Assembly (NCBI RefSeq): GCF_000004075.3
Contig: NC_026656.2
Span: forward strand, 13,206,001 to 13,270,000
Length of the DNA: 64,000 nucleotides
Source: Cucumis sativus
Lineage: Eukaryota > Streptophyta > Magnoliopsida > Cucurbitales > Cucurbitaceae
Direction of reading: 5' to 3'
Part shown: one piece after another, positions 1-12,262 of the stretch
Layout of the letters: every line of letters begins with the position of its first letter
Numbering within the stretch: the first letter of the stretch is position 1
Translations under genes and position numbers: made by a program
The notes under the pieces: model-generated
What the model saw: only the letters and a program-made list of their open reading frames with translations
The model's database searches: none
What the model was told of the DNA's origin: nothing

Positions 1-405
1 CTTTCTGATTAAGAATTAAAGATTCCAAGCTCCTAAATACGAAAAATGCATATTTAATTAAAAAAAAGTTCATAGTAAAACATGCAAATCTTGGTGAAAT
101 TAAAACAAAACTTAAATTCAATTCAATGCAAAAGTTGGAGTAATAAATCAAAACTATACTCAAGTTTTGTGGGAAAAAAGGTACTATTTCATTTTCATAG
201 TGGTGTATAATATATCTAATTTGAAAATAGAAATAATTAATATCAAAGAAAAAAAGAAGTATTTGTAAGAAAATGAAATTAAAAACATGAATGTAGAAAA
301 TATAAAAAATCAAATGAAGACGAAAGTAAAATTGTAAAATATTTTGAAATAGAAATAGAAAATAAACCAAAATCAAAAGCGAGAGAGAGAAAGAGGGGAA
401 CTTAC

Positions 406-2078
406 TTGAGAAAATGCTCGGAAATTGTACCGGAAAGAATCCGGCCAAAAAATCCCCAAATACTTGTGAGAGAAACGAACATGGATACATCCGCGTAACC
501 CAGAGCCAATCCGATCTGACCCATATTGTTCATCACCGCCAATCCCGTTCCAACTCCACACAAAAACGACACGAACAACACCCAGAAGTCAATCGTTCTC
601 ACCGCTTCAAATATCGTATGTTCTTCTCCAATCACCGGCGCTCTCTGTTCTATCACAGCAGTTTCCCCTGCTTCCTCCTTCACCGCCCCTGTTACCACTT
701 CTTCTTTCACTAGCGGCTCCTCCAGATCCAACCGGCTCCGAATCGAGTTCCAGCTCTTGAAAAATGAGTAAATTGGGATAATCAAAGGGGATCCAAGGAG
801 AATCAGAAGCCCAATTGAGTATAATTGGGAGATGAGTCTGCCGGAGTTTTTGACGAAGTCGAAACATAAGAGATAAACGGCGACGACGACAGCAAGAGCG
901 TTGAAGACGGAAAAGTAATTGGATTCTTGTTGGGTATCGGCGGCGGTGATGGTGGTTTGAGTTGGGATTTCGCGGAGGAAGAACATGGCGAAGAGACAGA
1001 CGGCGAGAGGGACCAAGGAGAGCATGAGGAGGAAAGAAGATGGGTCGGAGGAGAACAAAGCAAAACAGAGATCAGTGAAAATGGCCGTGCTGAGACCGAC
1101 GTAGCCTTTGAGAATGCCGGAAACTGGGCCGCGATTCTTCCGGAAGTTTCTGATGCATGTTACTAGCACCGCCGTGTTCATCCATGTCGTGCTGTTTCCA
1201 CCCATACACAAGAAGATGCACATCTGAACAGCACAAACGCCATTTTTTTTTCTTAGTTGAAATGAAGATTTTTAGAAAGAAGAACTAATTAAACTGTTTT
1301 TTGCTTAACTGAAATTGGATGATTCTTAGTGTTTCATTCCCAATTTAATAATCATCAAACCATACTTTTCTTGCTAACTGAAACTGAATGTCGATATCTC
1401 GTTAAATAAATATATTGCCTAATAATTTAAAAAACATTAAAGAAAGAAAGATTTTCACTCAGTAAAAAGTTTTGAGTCTCTTACTATTGAACTATTTCAC
1501 TCATTTTAATTTGGTTTCTATATTTCAAACTTTACCAAACTTACATTTCTGAGTATATTGTTTTTGGTGGTAGCCATAAGTTAGTTAATTTTAAAGAACT
1601 TTAAATATCATTAGCTAAGGTTGAAGAAGAAAGACGTGTTGCTCATAACATGAAATGAACAAAAACAAAAAGGGAAAAGAGAATTAAAATCTTGAAGAGA
1701 AGAAAGATTCAAATATATATTGACCAAATAAATAAATAAAGTTACCTGCCAATAAGGAAGAGGAGAGATCCTTCGACTAACAACAAGCCATTGAGTGCCA
1801 TACCCAACAAGACCTTCAACAGATCCAATAAGCAAAATCACCCAAGTCGGAAACTTATCACTAGCGATTCCGGCCAGAAGTCCAAACGCTTTCCCAACAT
1901 CTTTGGCCACGGACAGATTATTGAGTTGAAGTTGGGTTAGATTCATGAGAGATTTCAAGGCGTCCGAGTAATTGGAGAAAGTGTAGTTGTTGCCAGAAAT
2001 CGCCTGAACCCATACGGCGGACACAAATCCTAGCCATTTTAGCACCGTCATGGACGGCGGCAAGTTTACAGAACCCAT
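406..2078 (-). CDS. Nodulin-like/NFD4-type major facilitator superfamily transporter, 5' part (exons 1-2 of a gene running off the left edge)
   Basis: Membrane transporter of the plant Nodulin-like MFS family; the substrate is not known from sequence. Exon 1 is 2078-1746 (111 codons, MGSVNLPPS...) and ends at a GT donor (1745-1744). Exon 2 is 1223-406, entered after an AG at 1225-1224 and ended by donor GTAAG, so the frame is phase 0 then +2. Exon 1 carries typical early Nodulin-like landmarks (KWLGFVSAVWVQAISGNNYTF; SVAKDVGKAFGLLAGIASD). Exon 2 has the GNSTTWMNTAVLVTCIRNF and RGPVSGILKGYVGLS stretches and a second MFS half starting at DFWVLFVSFLCGVGTGLAVMNNMGQIG. About 383 residues lie in the window. 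Family members are usually about 550-600 residues, so the C-terminal helices should be encoded beyond position 1; bases 1-405 are intron. By family and map position it resembles Arabidopsis At4g34950/At2g16660 (from memory). Confidence 0.9.
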
Positions 2079-2178
2079 TTTAATCTTTTGAAAAACAAAA
2101 AGCAGAGAGAGTTTTTTTTCCCTTTGTAATAGAGAGAGATGAATGGTTTTGAATGGCGGAAAGAAGAGATCTTATCGA

Positions 2179-2190
2179 GTATTTAAATAC
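2179..2190 (-). promoter_or_regulatory. TATA-like box of the MFS transporter gene
   Basis: The palindromic GTATTTAAATAC lies about 100 bp upstream of the MFS start codon, followed on the minus strand by a pyrimidine/purine-biased leader (GAGAGAG and CTTTT tracts at 2100-2170) typical of plant 5' UTRs. No other TATA-like site is as well placed. The call rests on sequence and distance only. Confidence 0.5.
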
Positions 2191-5100
2191 CCAAAACTGG
2201 GATTCTTTAATACTTTTTTGACTTTTATAAAAAAAATTATGTTTCTTTTTTCTTCTCTTCCAGAAATTCTTTCTCTCTCTTTTTCTTTGATTTAAAAATG
2301 TGTATTAATTCCATTTCAAATCCAACTCATCATAGATAGTGAACCAAGAACATGCACCATTTTCAAGAAACATGTTTAGAGTTATTACTTTGGTAAATTA
2401 TAATTTGATCATACCATTCTCCTGAAATAGGAATTATAAGTTAAAGATGGAAATTTTCATCATTTGAGTATTATAATAATTCGTAGCAAAATAAAAGGCA
2501 TGATAAATGATGCAAAAAGTTTATATACTATCTTTATAAAAGTAATGCATCTTAGATTAAATAAACCTTGACTTTCACCATTTTCGAAAGAACCCTTTTC
2601 ATAAATAAATGTATTCTAAGTAAAATTAGAGCTCTCATTTAAATTTCTAAATAGATTTATGTATTGAAAAAAATAGTAATTTATATACCATGGAACATTT
2701 CCAATTAATTTTAAAATGTCAATGCTTATGTTTTTTTTTTAAAAAATAATACTAACAACAACAAAAATTCAAATATCATTTTGATTCTTAATATTATAAA
2801 CTTTCTTAATATTTTTAGTATAGATATTATTATCGATTAAAAATCAACCAACAAACTTTAAATAAACTAAATTTAGATACTCGAAAGTTAAAAAGCGTGA
2901 AATTGAATAGTAGATGTATCAAAATGTGCTATTTGTTAGTCGTAATCAAGTTAAAGTGTGGAGTATTTAAATTATATTGACCTATATTTAGTTGTGTATT
3001 AATGTGTAGGTGTTAGTAAAGCAATGAATATATAGAAAATATGAATAAAAGAGAGAGAATAGAATTGGAGGAAAAATAGAAAAAAGGAAAGTTGGTGATG
3101 TATAATAAAGTATAAAAGGGGTTGACCAAGACGTTACTCTCAAGTATTGGAATGTTGAATTATTGGTTAAGCAAAGTTGGATGTGAATTAATTATAATTA
3201 CGATGATTAGAAAAAGGTAAAGGGTTGCAAGTTGGAAGTTGGAAATAGAGAGGAATGGCTTGCAAGTCGCAAATTGGAAAGGTCTTTGTTAAATTGCGGC
3301 AACAAAACGCGGCCTGTGTACACGGTTTCTAATTATCTATGCTTTACAATTTTAAAAACTATTCTTTTATTTTCCTTTAAATCATCATCTTCTTCTTCTT
3401 CTTTTACCCTCTAAATAGTTCCATCTTATCTTTAAATTCTTAAAAATGTTTGTTTCCATTGCATTGCCATTCTACCCCATTTTTTCATCTCAAATGTTAG
3501 ATGTGATTTCATCTATATACAAATTTTTCGGTGTCTTAAGTTTGAGATATCTTGTGATTTTCTCTTTCCTCTTTTTTCTTTTTTTCTTTTAATTCTATCC
3601 AATCTTCTTCCCGTTTGCTTCAAGATTCCAGTTTGATTAAAAAAAAGAGCTGAGAAATTTGAGCTTTGAAAAAAAAACCAAATTAGTATTTAATTTGAGT
3701 TTATTGGATAATGTTGTAGTAAGACTTCTTGGTTACTAATTGATTTAATCAATATAACGAGAATAATCTAAAGCATAATATAGGAGTTACTTGATCGAGG
3801 ATAATACATAGACAAATAAATGAAAATACAAAGTTTAGAAACCAAATTTTAATGCGTAAGTTGGTCCCATATTAAAATGGAAAAAAGAAAAGATTGGTGA
3901 GGTCAATAACTTGTTTTTCAATGGTGTGGGCAAGGCCTTATCTTGTTAACCCCAATCCGTACACGCCTTCCACCCTTTTTTAACAAAACCTTTCCTTATA
4001 TCCTATTATTACCATCAAACTTTCCACCTTGGATCATTCATTAATTAATGTTTTTTTTTTAAAAAAAAAAATGGAATTGAGTGTGAATAAAGTGTTCATA
4101 TTTCTCTAAAATATTATGAGACATGAAGAAAAATGATTGATTGCTCAAATAAAGCACCAACTCAATTTGGAAAAGTATTTCATTCTAAAGGTCATAGGTC
4201 ATCTATGACTATTGCCCTTTTTCAATTTGGTTTTCTAATACTTCTTTTAACCTTTTAAATCTTGTCTTCATCCATCCAAATCTCACTCATTTTTTTGTAC
4301 TTTTTAACAACTTTGGTATGTTTTGGTCAATCTATGGTCATCTTTCTTTTCTTCGTTTTAGAATTTAGCACGTTTACGTGTTTAAATTTATTCGTTTTCA
4401 TTGTTTTATGATAAAATAGAGTCATTTTGATTCATGTCTTTTCTAGAAAATATTGTGATTATTTTAAGTTAAAGAAAATTTTATATAGAATTTATCTTAG
4501 TAAAATTAAAAAAAGAAAAAAAAACAATTATTTTTAGAAATTTAAGGACCAAAATAAACGAATAATTGAGTATTAAATATTTATTTATTTTCTTCTTTTT
4601 TTGAATATTTAATACGATTTATAAATTACAAATCTATTGAAATATTTACAAACTTTAACAATAATGAATACTTTTATACCACAAACCATCGTATTAATTC
4701 TATCTATCAGTATTTATTAACTGATAGAATATAAAGTCATGTTATATTTTTGTAAATATTTTAGTTCATTTTGCTATATATATTAACAATATCAATCTTT
4801 ATTTGTGAATTTTAATTTTATTTTTGAGTATATATGGGAGTGGTGATTTGAAGCACGAGTTTAATTCAATTTTGTTAAAAGAGAGTTTAATTGGAACTTT
4901 AGTCACGATTTCACACTCTTTTCATGTCCATTAGACGTGGTTAGGATGCGTGTTGTATGTGTGTTTTTCTCTCCAGGAAAAGAGTGTACTTTTACTAAAA
5001 TTTTAATTATTTTATATTTTATTTCACATGTTGAATTAATATTAAGTCCACTAAAATTATTTTATTTTTAAAATTTTTAAATATTATTATTATTATTATT

Positions 5101-8100
5101 TACTTTTAAAATTGGACCATGCAACTTTTCTTTGTCTTCCAAAGAATTTGATGCAACTTTTCTTTGACATAAATGCCAAATTGTGACATTCTACTTTACT
5201 CTTTCCACAAAATAACAAAAACATCAAAATTATTAGTGTATTCACTAGTTACCATGCAAGCACATATAGAAAGAGAGAAAAAAAAAAACCAAAGGCTTGG
5301 GGGTATATATTGAATGTGATATTCAATTTATATATGTCTTAATATTGATTCAACAATATTAAAGTTGAATCTACCATTAATTTAAATAGTATAACTTGTT
5401 AGACGAAAATATACTAATGTATTGCGAGATGAATAATGAATAGGAAATGCCTTATTCAAATTTGTGTTTATTTTCTCTTTAATTTGGCTTTTAAAATTTC
5501 CTAAATTGAGTATAAAGTTTGAATTCAAATTTATGATAATATGCTATTATGATTCACGACTCTACTTTTAAGTCAACAAAATCAAAATACATTTGATTTA
5601 AGTTTATCTAATAAAAAATTTAAAAAAAAAAATTGGTTGAAAACTGTATTTTGAAATCAAAATACTTATGGATTTTGACAACTCTTTCTCAATTGTGTAT
5701 GTCCTACAATTTTATTTCGTTTACTATATACTAAAATATTTTTTAAAACAATATCAAACTGTTATAAATGATGACTGTGAAGTAATAATTTTAAGAAAAT
5801 GGTCAATAATGTTGGTCATTGTCGAAGTTAGTGAAGACGGTATTCATAATTGAATGAAGTTGGTCGGAAGTTGTTGCCGAACTAACCGAGTAAAAATGAA
5901 GCGGATGACTTTTGATAGTTTTAATTAAGAATTATACATAGATTAAACACTAAACACTATCTTTATTTTTTCTAAAAAAACCAATTTTATTTTATAAACT
6001 TGATTTCTTTAAAACCTATTTAACGCACTTAGTTTCTAAATTTGAAAAAGCTCACAAATATTACTTAAATAATACAAATGAGTCTATTTACTACAACTTT
6101 ATTATATATTTACGTTACTAAGGCGATAGATATATATATAGATCATTTTCAATCATTAGAAAAGTTCATGTGAATTCATGCAAAGTAGAAATAATAATTC
6201 TTAATTCACAAGTAAACTATATATTAAAGATTAATGAAGAGGAAACTTCCAAGAAATAGGTAAAATTTAGATTTTTTGTTCACTTGTCCTTAAAGTAGAA
6301 TTTCACAAAAGTGCTTCCTATGGGTTGGTATTGGGATAAATAAATGGAAAAAAGATCAAGAAAGAACAAATTAATGTAGGGTCTCATTACGTAAGGTTGA
6401 TATTAATGAAGTTGTAAGCTTTTCAAGACATCTAGAAAAAGAAATTAAAAAAGAAACATTTAAAAAAGTAGAATAAAATAAATTTGAAGCACATGCAACC
6501 TATTTGCTATGATAAATGTATTTAGTACTAAAATTGATTGGTTCATGACCATTTTAAAACTTTAATTAACTCAAATTATAATAAGTTTACCTTAAAAATA
6601 AATAATTGCAATTAACTAAATCATAGAAAAATAGTTTTAATTGCAAAAGTGTTCCATAAATGCAAGACTTACTTTATCAAATTAAAATCATTGTGGTTAT
6701 TATTGTGATTTGGAGCTTGTTCATTTGAATAATTATTTGAAATTCAATAGATTAATTATTGCAAGCTCTTGCAATTTGACCCATAAGTTGAATGATAGGT
6801 AATTTTCATTTTAATATATATTAATTTCATCATTTTTCTTAAATTATTTTTATATTAATTCAACCCACTTTGACCCACTATCTCTCAAGGGTGAAACAGT
6901 CTTTTCCACACTCCATTTAACTTTTATCTAAACCCTAAAAAACGACTCCCACTAATATTATTCAAAGTCAGATTAAGAGTACAATACTTTTCTATCTATC
7001 ATGACCTATGAGAGAAAAATATATATTGATCTTATTTTGTCCTTCTAAATTTGAACTATCTTTCTTTCCAATTTCAACTATGTATGATTTAATGGTTGAT
7101 ATATGTTTGAATAGATATATACATCAATTGCTATGTTATAACTACTTCAAATCCAGAGGATTAGATTCTATATATATAATGTTAGATACAAGTATGATGT
7201 AGAACGTAGATACGAAAAATCAATCTAACAATGAACATATATATAGTTGAATGACGACAAGTTCTTTATTCTCATTACAACTATTTGAGTTCAAATGGTT
7301 TACACGATGAGATATAACAATGAAATTAGGATAATTATACTCTATGAATTTCGTTTTTCTTTTTTCATTTTCAATTTTCACCAATAATGTATAAAGGGGA
7401 TAAATTATATATTATTTTAAAACGTTAGGATGAGATTGATTGAGTTAGGATTTTATTATTCTATTATTGAGTTATATATTATTGTATGAATTTTTAAAGG
7501 AGAGAGATAGAATTTACTTTTTTCTAGTTGAGTTAGGATGAGATTGATCTTTCCATATCCTATATGTAACGTTGGATTTTATTTGATTGAATCAATCAAT
7601 AGCTAACTCTTGGATTTATCTAAACTAAATTCCAATTTTATCTTTATATGTATCATTTCCTTATTTTCTTTCCTATTTTTGGTTTATTTTTTCAAAACCC
7701 TAGTCAACACAAGAGTTACTAGCTAGTTCTCTCATTTTTAATAATTAACATGATGTATTCTCTCTGTCTATTGCCATGCATTTGTTTTGATTTCTTGGTC
7801 CCTTCTCATGCATGCCATGCACCTTTCAACATCATTTTGTCATAAACAAGCATGTTACTTGTACAGTAAACGAAACGCTATCTCTCTCTCCTCTCCTCTC
7901 CTCTCATGCTTTATTATTATTCTTGAAAAGTATAGCAGCAACAGTACATATTTTCATTTACTTGATAAAAGAGAAAATTATAACCCCTACACATAAAAAG
8001 GAAAAAAAAAAAAACCCACACTTCTTATCTCTTTCCATTCCTTTCTGAAACACACAAGCTAGTACAATAATACATATATATTCACATATTTTTGATAACC

Positions 8101-10455
8101 GAGAGGAAGAGATCATATTTTGGAAGTTAACAATAATTGGTATTGCTTATCGCATCTACTCCACACAATTTTATTTTGCATGTGCTACCTATAACACTTC
8201 ATCTTCTTCTTCTTTTCTTCTTCTTATTATTGCAATTTCTTAAATATAATTTACAGTCTGTTCTTTTGTCTTTTTCTATCACAGTTGTTTGTGGTTACAT
8301 TATGTCCTTTCCGGACACACCCAAGCAAACAAAATTGACGATGTGTACTCCAAACCAAAAAGCAAAAAGCAAAAAGCAAAAAGAAAACACAACCAACATA
8401 TATATCTTTCATTGCATATCTATTTCTAAGATTCATTTTTATGATTTCTAGAAGTTATGATTCAGGGTACTTAGTTTGATTTTAGTGTTAATGGACTGTT
8501 GGCAAGCATGAGTATGAGTGTGTTCTTTTATCGGTTTGATCTTTTGTTTTGATATAATTTTTTGATTTAACAATCTTTTCTATAAGATTTATATGAATTT
8601 TGTGGAGTCAAATCGAGTAGAGTTTGATTTAGTTTAATTTAAAAGTTCATATAGAAAGGAGAGTCTAGTTATCACTTTTCGAGTTTTAATTTTACTTAAT
8701 TTTCTATCTTGGGGGTCCTCTAATAATTAAAATCACTTATAATATTTCTCTCGCATCTTGTTTTTGGTTATGTGTATGACAAGATATGATCGATTGTGAT
8801 ACTCGACATTACTGACTACCAAAGATCGAGCTCAACATTATTTTTTTCGATTACTATTTATAACATATTACTTTGAACACTACAAAAATATAAATTATAT
8901 ATTATTTTAAATCTTATTAACTCTACAAATAAGTGTTTTCATATACAAGTATGTGTTATATTGATGTATATTTACTACAACCGATGACTATAAAACATTT
9001 ATTATAACCTAATAAAGTCATTGTTGAAGTTAGTTGTCGAATGAGATATATCATAGTAGTTAATTAATTAGTCGCCAAAATTGATCGATGGAGGTGGTTA
9101 TTGGCCATGTTTCTGTTGAAGTTAGTGGTCTAATGGTTGCCAAAGGGAGCTATCAGATATGGTCACTGGAGTTTAATGTATGAGTACGTTATATTGGTTT
9201 CACAAAGTTTGTCATTAGAGATGGTCAAATGAGTTATTAGGTCATCTCAATAATTGCTTTTCCTAGGAGCAGTAGAGTAGAGTAGTAGACAACAACCATA
9301 CAGGTTATTGAAAGTGAGATTGGATAATTAGTGAGAGTATTATAGTAATTTTACGCACATACAAATTAGGAAGAGATTGACTATTAAACACTCGAGTAAA
9401 AAAAAGTTGATTTCTAGAACACCCTAACTTTATTTCAAAAAATCAATTTTTTTAAGTGCTATTTTTTTTTTGGTAGCTTCCAAACATTTTTAACTTTTTC
9501 TTTTTCAAAATTAAATGAAAACTAAATCAAATTAAACACACTAGATCTTTTTAAATTGGTACAAGCAATGTGATAAATATTAACTCAATTTATATAAAAT
9601 TTATACCATCCCTCACTTCAAATCATTTGTCACAAAAAAAAAGTTGTTTTTACATCTAAAACTTTAGTCAAGTTTTAGGGGAAAAAAACTAAAAAAACAA
9701 TCAAGTCGATGGGCAACGATGAGAACATGGTTTTAAAATTTTCAAAGTTAGAAGATATTTTATTAAAATTAAAATAATGGAAAGTGAGGATCCAAAATCT
9801 TCCAAGGGACCAACAATTATTATTTTTTTATAATCAACGTGATCAAATTATATAATTATATTTCTTCTAAAAGTATTATATATATAATTAATACATTTTT
9901 TTTTCATTTCTCTCTCTCAAAAGCATTATTGTTGTTATTATTTTAATGTATGATACCTTTTCATAATTAATAGACGATGAAATTTGAAAAGCAAAAGCGT
10001 TTTCCATATTGCGGCCTTCCCAAAGTAAAAGATATTTATTTTAAATTCCACCCATAGATTTCTTTTTATTTTTTATTTTCAATATTTTATTTTACTTAAT
10101 AACAACTTTTTTTTGTTCTTTCTGGACTAATCTCTTCCAACTTTGTTTTTCTTTTCCTTTCCCAATTTTCTCTTATTTTTTTTACAACGATGTAATGCGA
10201 CTAATGTTTCACATCAATTAGGTAAAAGAGAATGATCTTATGTATATAAGTGATGATAACTATTTTCACAGGTATGATACCTAATTCTAAAAATAAAGTA
10301 ACAAGGATTAAACAAAGTGGACAATATCATACTATTGTAGAGGTATTTGATGTTTTGTTGTCCTAATACTAAAATTTAGATTGAAAATATAGAAAAATGT
10401 AAGTTACAGTAGAATAATATTTCTCTATGTCAATTTGAGCTCCAACTCATCTTTT
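2191..10455. other. Gene-poor AT-rich intergenic region
   Basis: More than 8 kb of AT-rich sequence with stops in all frames. The few ORFs of 60-104 codons (for example near 3232, 7008 and 8137) are low-complexity translations of T-rich or CT-rich DNA with no recognisable domain. It contains short microsatellites (a CTCCT run near 7880-7905, a CTTCTT run near 8200-8225), RY-like CATGCATG words near 7809-7816, and a copy of the dispersed GATAG repeat at 4640-4790. I see no RNA gene. Confidence 0.6.
4640..4790. repeat. Dispersed foldback-like repeat (tagcaaaat/gatag family), copy 1
   Basis: Outer arms 'aatatttacaaa' and 'tttgtaaatatttta' are inverted relative to each other and flank a core with 'ctatctatcagt' and 'aactgatagaa'. 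The same architecture recurs near 17370, 47485, 48040, 51390 and 55250. It is probably a non-autonomous MITE-like family; no target-site duplication could be confirmed by eye. Confidence 0.5.
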
Positions 10456-10457
10456 TT

Positions 10458-10612
10458 CACTAGAAGAAAAACTCTCTACTATGACATTTATTTATTTCAC
10501 AAAATAGAGGGAGGAAAAAAAAATGTCACAAAAGGAAAAAGAACGCGTTTTTGGCGGGAAAAGACGGAAATTTTCGGAAAATGTTTTTCGCGACAGTTAT
10601 TTGATGTCATAA
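10458..10612 (+). mobile_element. CACTA (En/Spm)-like 5' terminus
   Basis: CACTAGAAGAAAA at 10458-10470 is one base from the common plant CACTA terminal motif CACTACAAGAAAA. It is followed by subterminal-repeat-like words, 'atgacattta', 'atgtcacaaaa' and 'gatgtcataaaa', in both orientations, and by a short GC-rich stretch (GGCGGGAAAAGACGG). That is the usual look of a CACTA end. No transposase coding sequence and no matching opposite terminus (TTTTCTTCTAGTG or near variants) was found downstream, so this is either a solo end or an element whose other end is degraded. Confidence 0.45.
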
Positions 10613-10685
10613 AATATAAATAAAATAATAATAAAATAATATATTTAATATAAAAAAAATAATAACTTTTTTAGGGATTTTTAAC

Positions 10686-10990
10686 TTATTCCCTTCTCCC
10701 CTTTCCCCTTTCTTTTGTCTTTCTCCCCTTTTGCCTCCCCTTTCTGCTTTCTACCCTTTCTCCCATTTCGCCTCCCCTTTCAGATTTCTTCCCTTTCGCC
10801 TCCCAATCTCCGAACTCCTTGAACTCCCTTCTCCAGACGACGACGAGGTCCATCAGACGAACAACCACCGTCGATCTCTAAAAATGCTGTCGATCGTCTT
10901 CCAACGTTGTCTGTCACTGCCAATCGTCGCCCACTGTTCATCTTTGGAACCAAGCGCCCGCTGTTGACGTCGGAGACATTTACTAAGGTT
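10686..10990 (+). other. C/T-rich then GC-richer block, exon-like but unassigned
   Basis: A clear composition jump: pyrimidine-rich 'ccccttt' units to about 10800, then a GC-richer segment (GACGACGACGAGG..., CGTCGCCCACTG) ending near a possible donor AAG|GTTAGG at about 10987. It looks like a plant 5' UTR/first exon. The ORFs here are low complexity and no product is recognised. It may be the leader of the decayed kinase below, or sequence carried by the CACTA-like element. Confidence 0.3.
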
Positions 10991-11070
10991 AGGTTTTGTT
11001 ACTGTCTCTAATTCTTCTTCTTCTTCCTTTCCATTTCTTTCTTTTTGTTGTTCTGTCTCTATATTAAAAC

Positions 11071-12120
11071 TTATTTGTTGAAGAACACTAGTTTTGATTG
11101 AATTTTTTTAAGGGTAGATTTTGCTTTACCAAAGATATGAACACCAGTCCATATTAAGCCATGAAATTCTTTGATTGTAAAATCTTCACCAAAATTTTCA
11201 TAATTATTTTTGATGGCGTCATTCCAATTGTTTGTTAGTGCCGATTTCTTTGCAATCTTTAAAATTATTTTCGTTGTGTTTTCAAGAATTTGTGTAGGTT
11301 GGTGATGAAACATTTTGGTAGCTTACAATGTGTTTGATGAAATGCCTCAATGAAGCATTTGGTTGATTTTTGATTGATTTTTGTTCGTTCGAATTAGGAA
11401 ATAACAAGGCCAAAGGAGATGTCATGGCTATGGGCTGAAACCTTTTTCGCCTCTTTGCTTACTTGGAATCTGAATCCGTTCATCGTGTTTTCTCCATCTT
11501 CTTGTATCGTTGTACATTGCCGCTTTAACGACGGTGTAATTTTTCGCTAGTGCAATCCGATTTGAGAAAATATATTTTTCTTGGGTTATGCTGATCAATT
11601 ACGTTTTACGAGGCTTTGATCACGAGGAAATTGGAGCAGGATTGATGAAGAGGAAAAATTTATCTTTATTTTTATGTTATGCTGATTTGTCCTTCTTGAT
11701 GCTATAATTCTTAGATGTGGTTCTGAAGGAAAAGGAAAAATAGTTTGTGGCTTGAAGCAGTAATTCTTCTATAATGTTTGTATCATTGTGTTCGTGTGCC
11801 CGTCTGTGTTTTTGTTTTATAAAAAATATATACTAGCTTCACTAGGCAAAATCAATACTGTACTTGTTTGTTCAAGATATTATTAGACAGAAATGGAAAT
11901 TTTGAAGTCTCGAAACATAGATTACGAAATATGTCCACTCGAAATTATAATTAGATATAGCCAAAAACTTCATGTAATTAAAACTCTTGAAAAATTTTAA
12001 GAAGCTTGAAAGCAATATGTACAAGGTCGTGTGTGGTCAATGTGAGACTTGGTTCAAATCTGTTCAGTTAGTTTTATTTTGCCGTCTTAGAATTACTATG
12101 ACCTTGTGATATGACTATTG
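11071..12120. other. Unassigned gene-like but non-coding stretch
   Basis: Composition is closer to genic DNA than the flanks (11380-11830 especially), but all frames are interrupted. A short in-frame string reading VFDEMPQ near 11330-11350 is followed by a stop. It is reminiscent of a pentatricopeptide repeat but far too short to call. This may be 5' intron sequence of the decayed kinase. Confidence 0.3.
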
Positions 12121-12262
12121 TGGAAATATACTATCAAAGGTATGCTATGGGCGTCAATGTAGAGAGGGCTGAAGATGTTCTCATGCACAAAAATCTTCTC
12201 TATATGGCACATATGTGCAATTGACAGTATATTGTGGAAATATACTGTCAAAGGTATGCTAT
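12121..12262 (+). repeat. Tandem duplication of about 114 bp disrupting a kinase exon
   Basis: The 28-29 bp string beginning TGGAAATATACT and ending GGTATGCTATG occurs at 12121 and again at 12235 with one mismatch. The copies bracket the split exon of the ACT-kinase remnant: VNVERAEDVLMHK is read before the second copy and HDPATRPTIDVRLVQ after it. The normal protein would read through these as one segment. Confidence 0.7.

Noticed and set aside
7800..7830. CATGCATGCCATGCAC cluster as a seed-gene promoter
   Set aside because: No coding region follows within a promoter-like distance; RY words occur by chance in repeat-like DNA.
8137..8451. 104-codon ORF near CTTCTT repeats
   Set aside because: Low-complexity Leu/Phe/Ser start from a microsatellite followed by Lys/Gln from an AAAGC repeat; composition-driven.
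11320..11360. VFDEMPQ string suggesting a pentatricopeptide gene
   Set aside because: Only seven residues before a stop, with no second repeat in any frame nearby.
12050..12070. 'ggttcaaatct' resembling a tRNA B box
   Set aside because: No A box at the right distance and no cloverleaf can be formed; similar strings elsewhere fail the same test.
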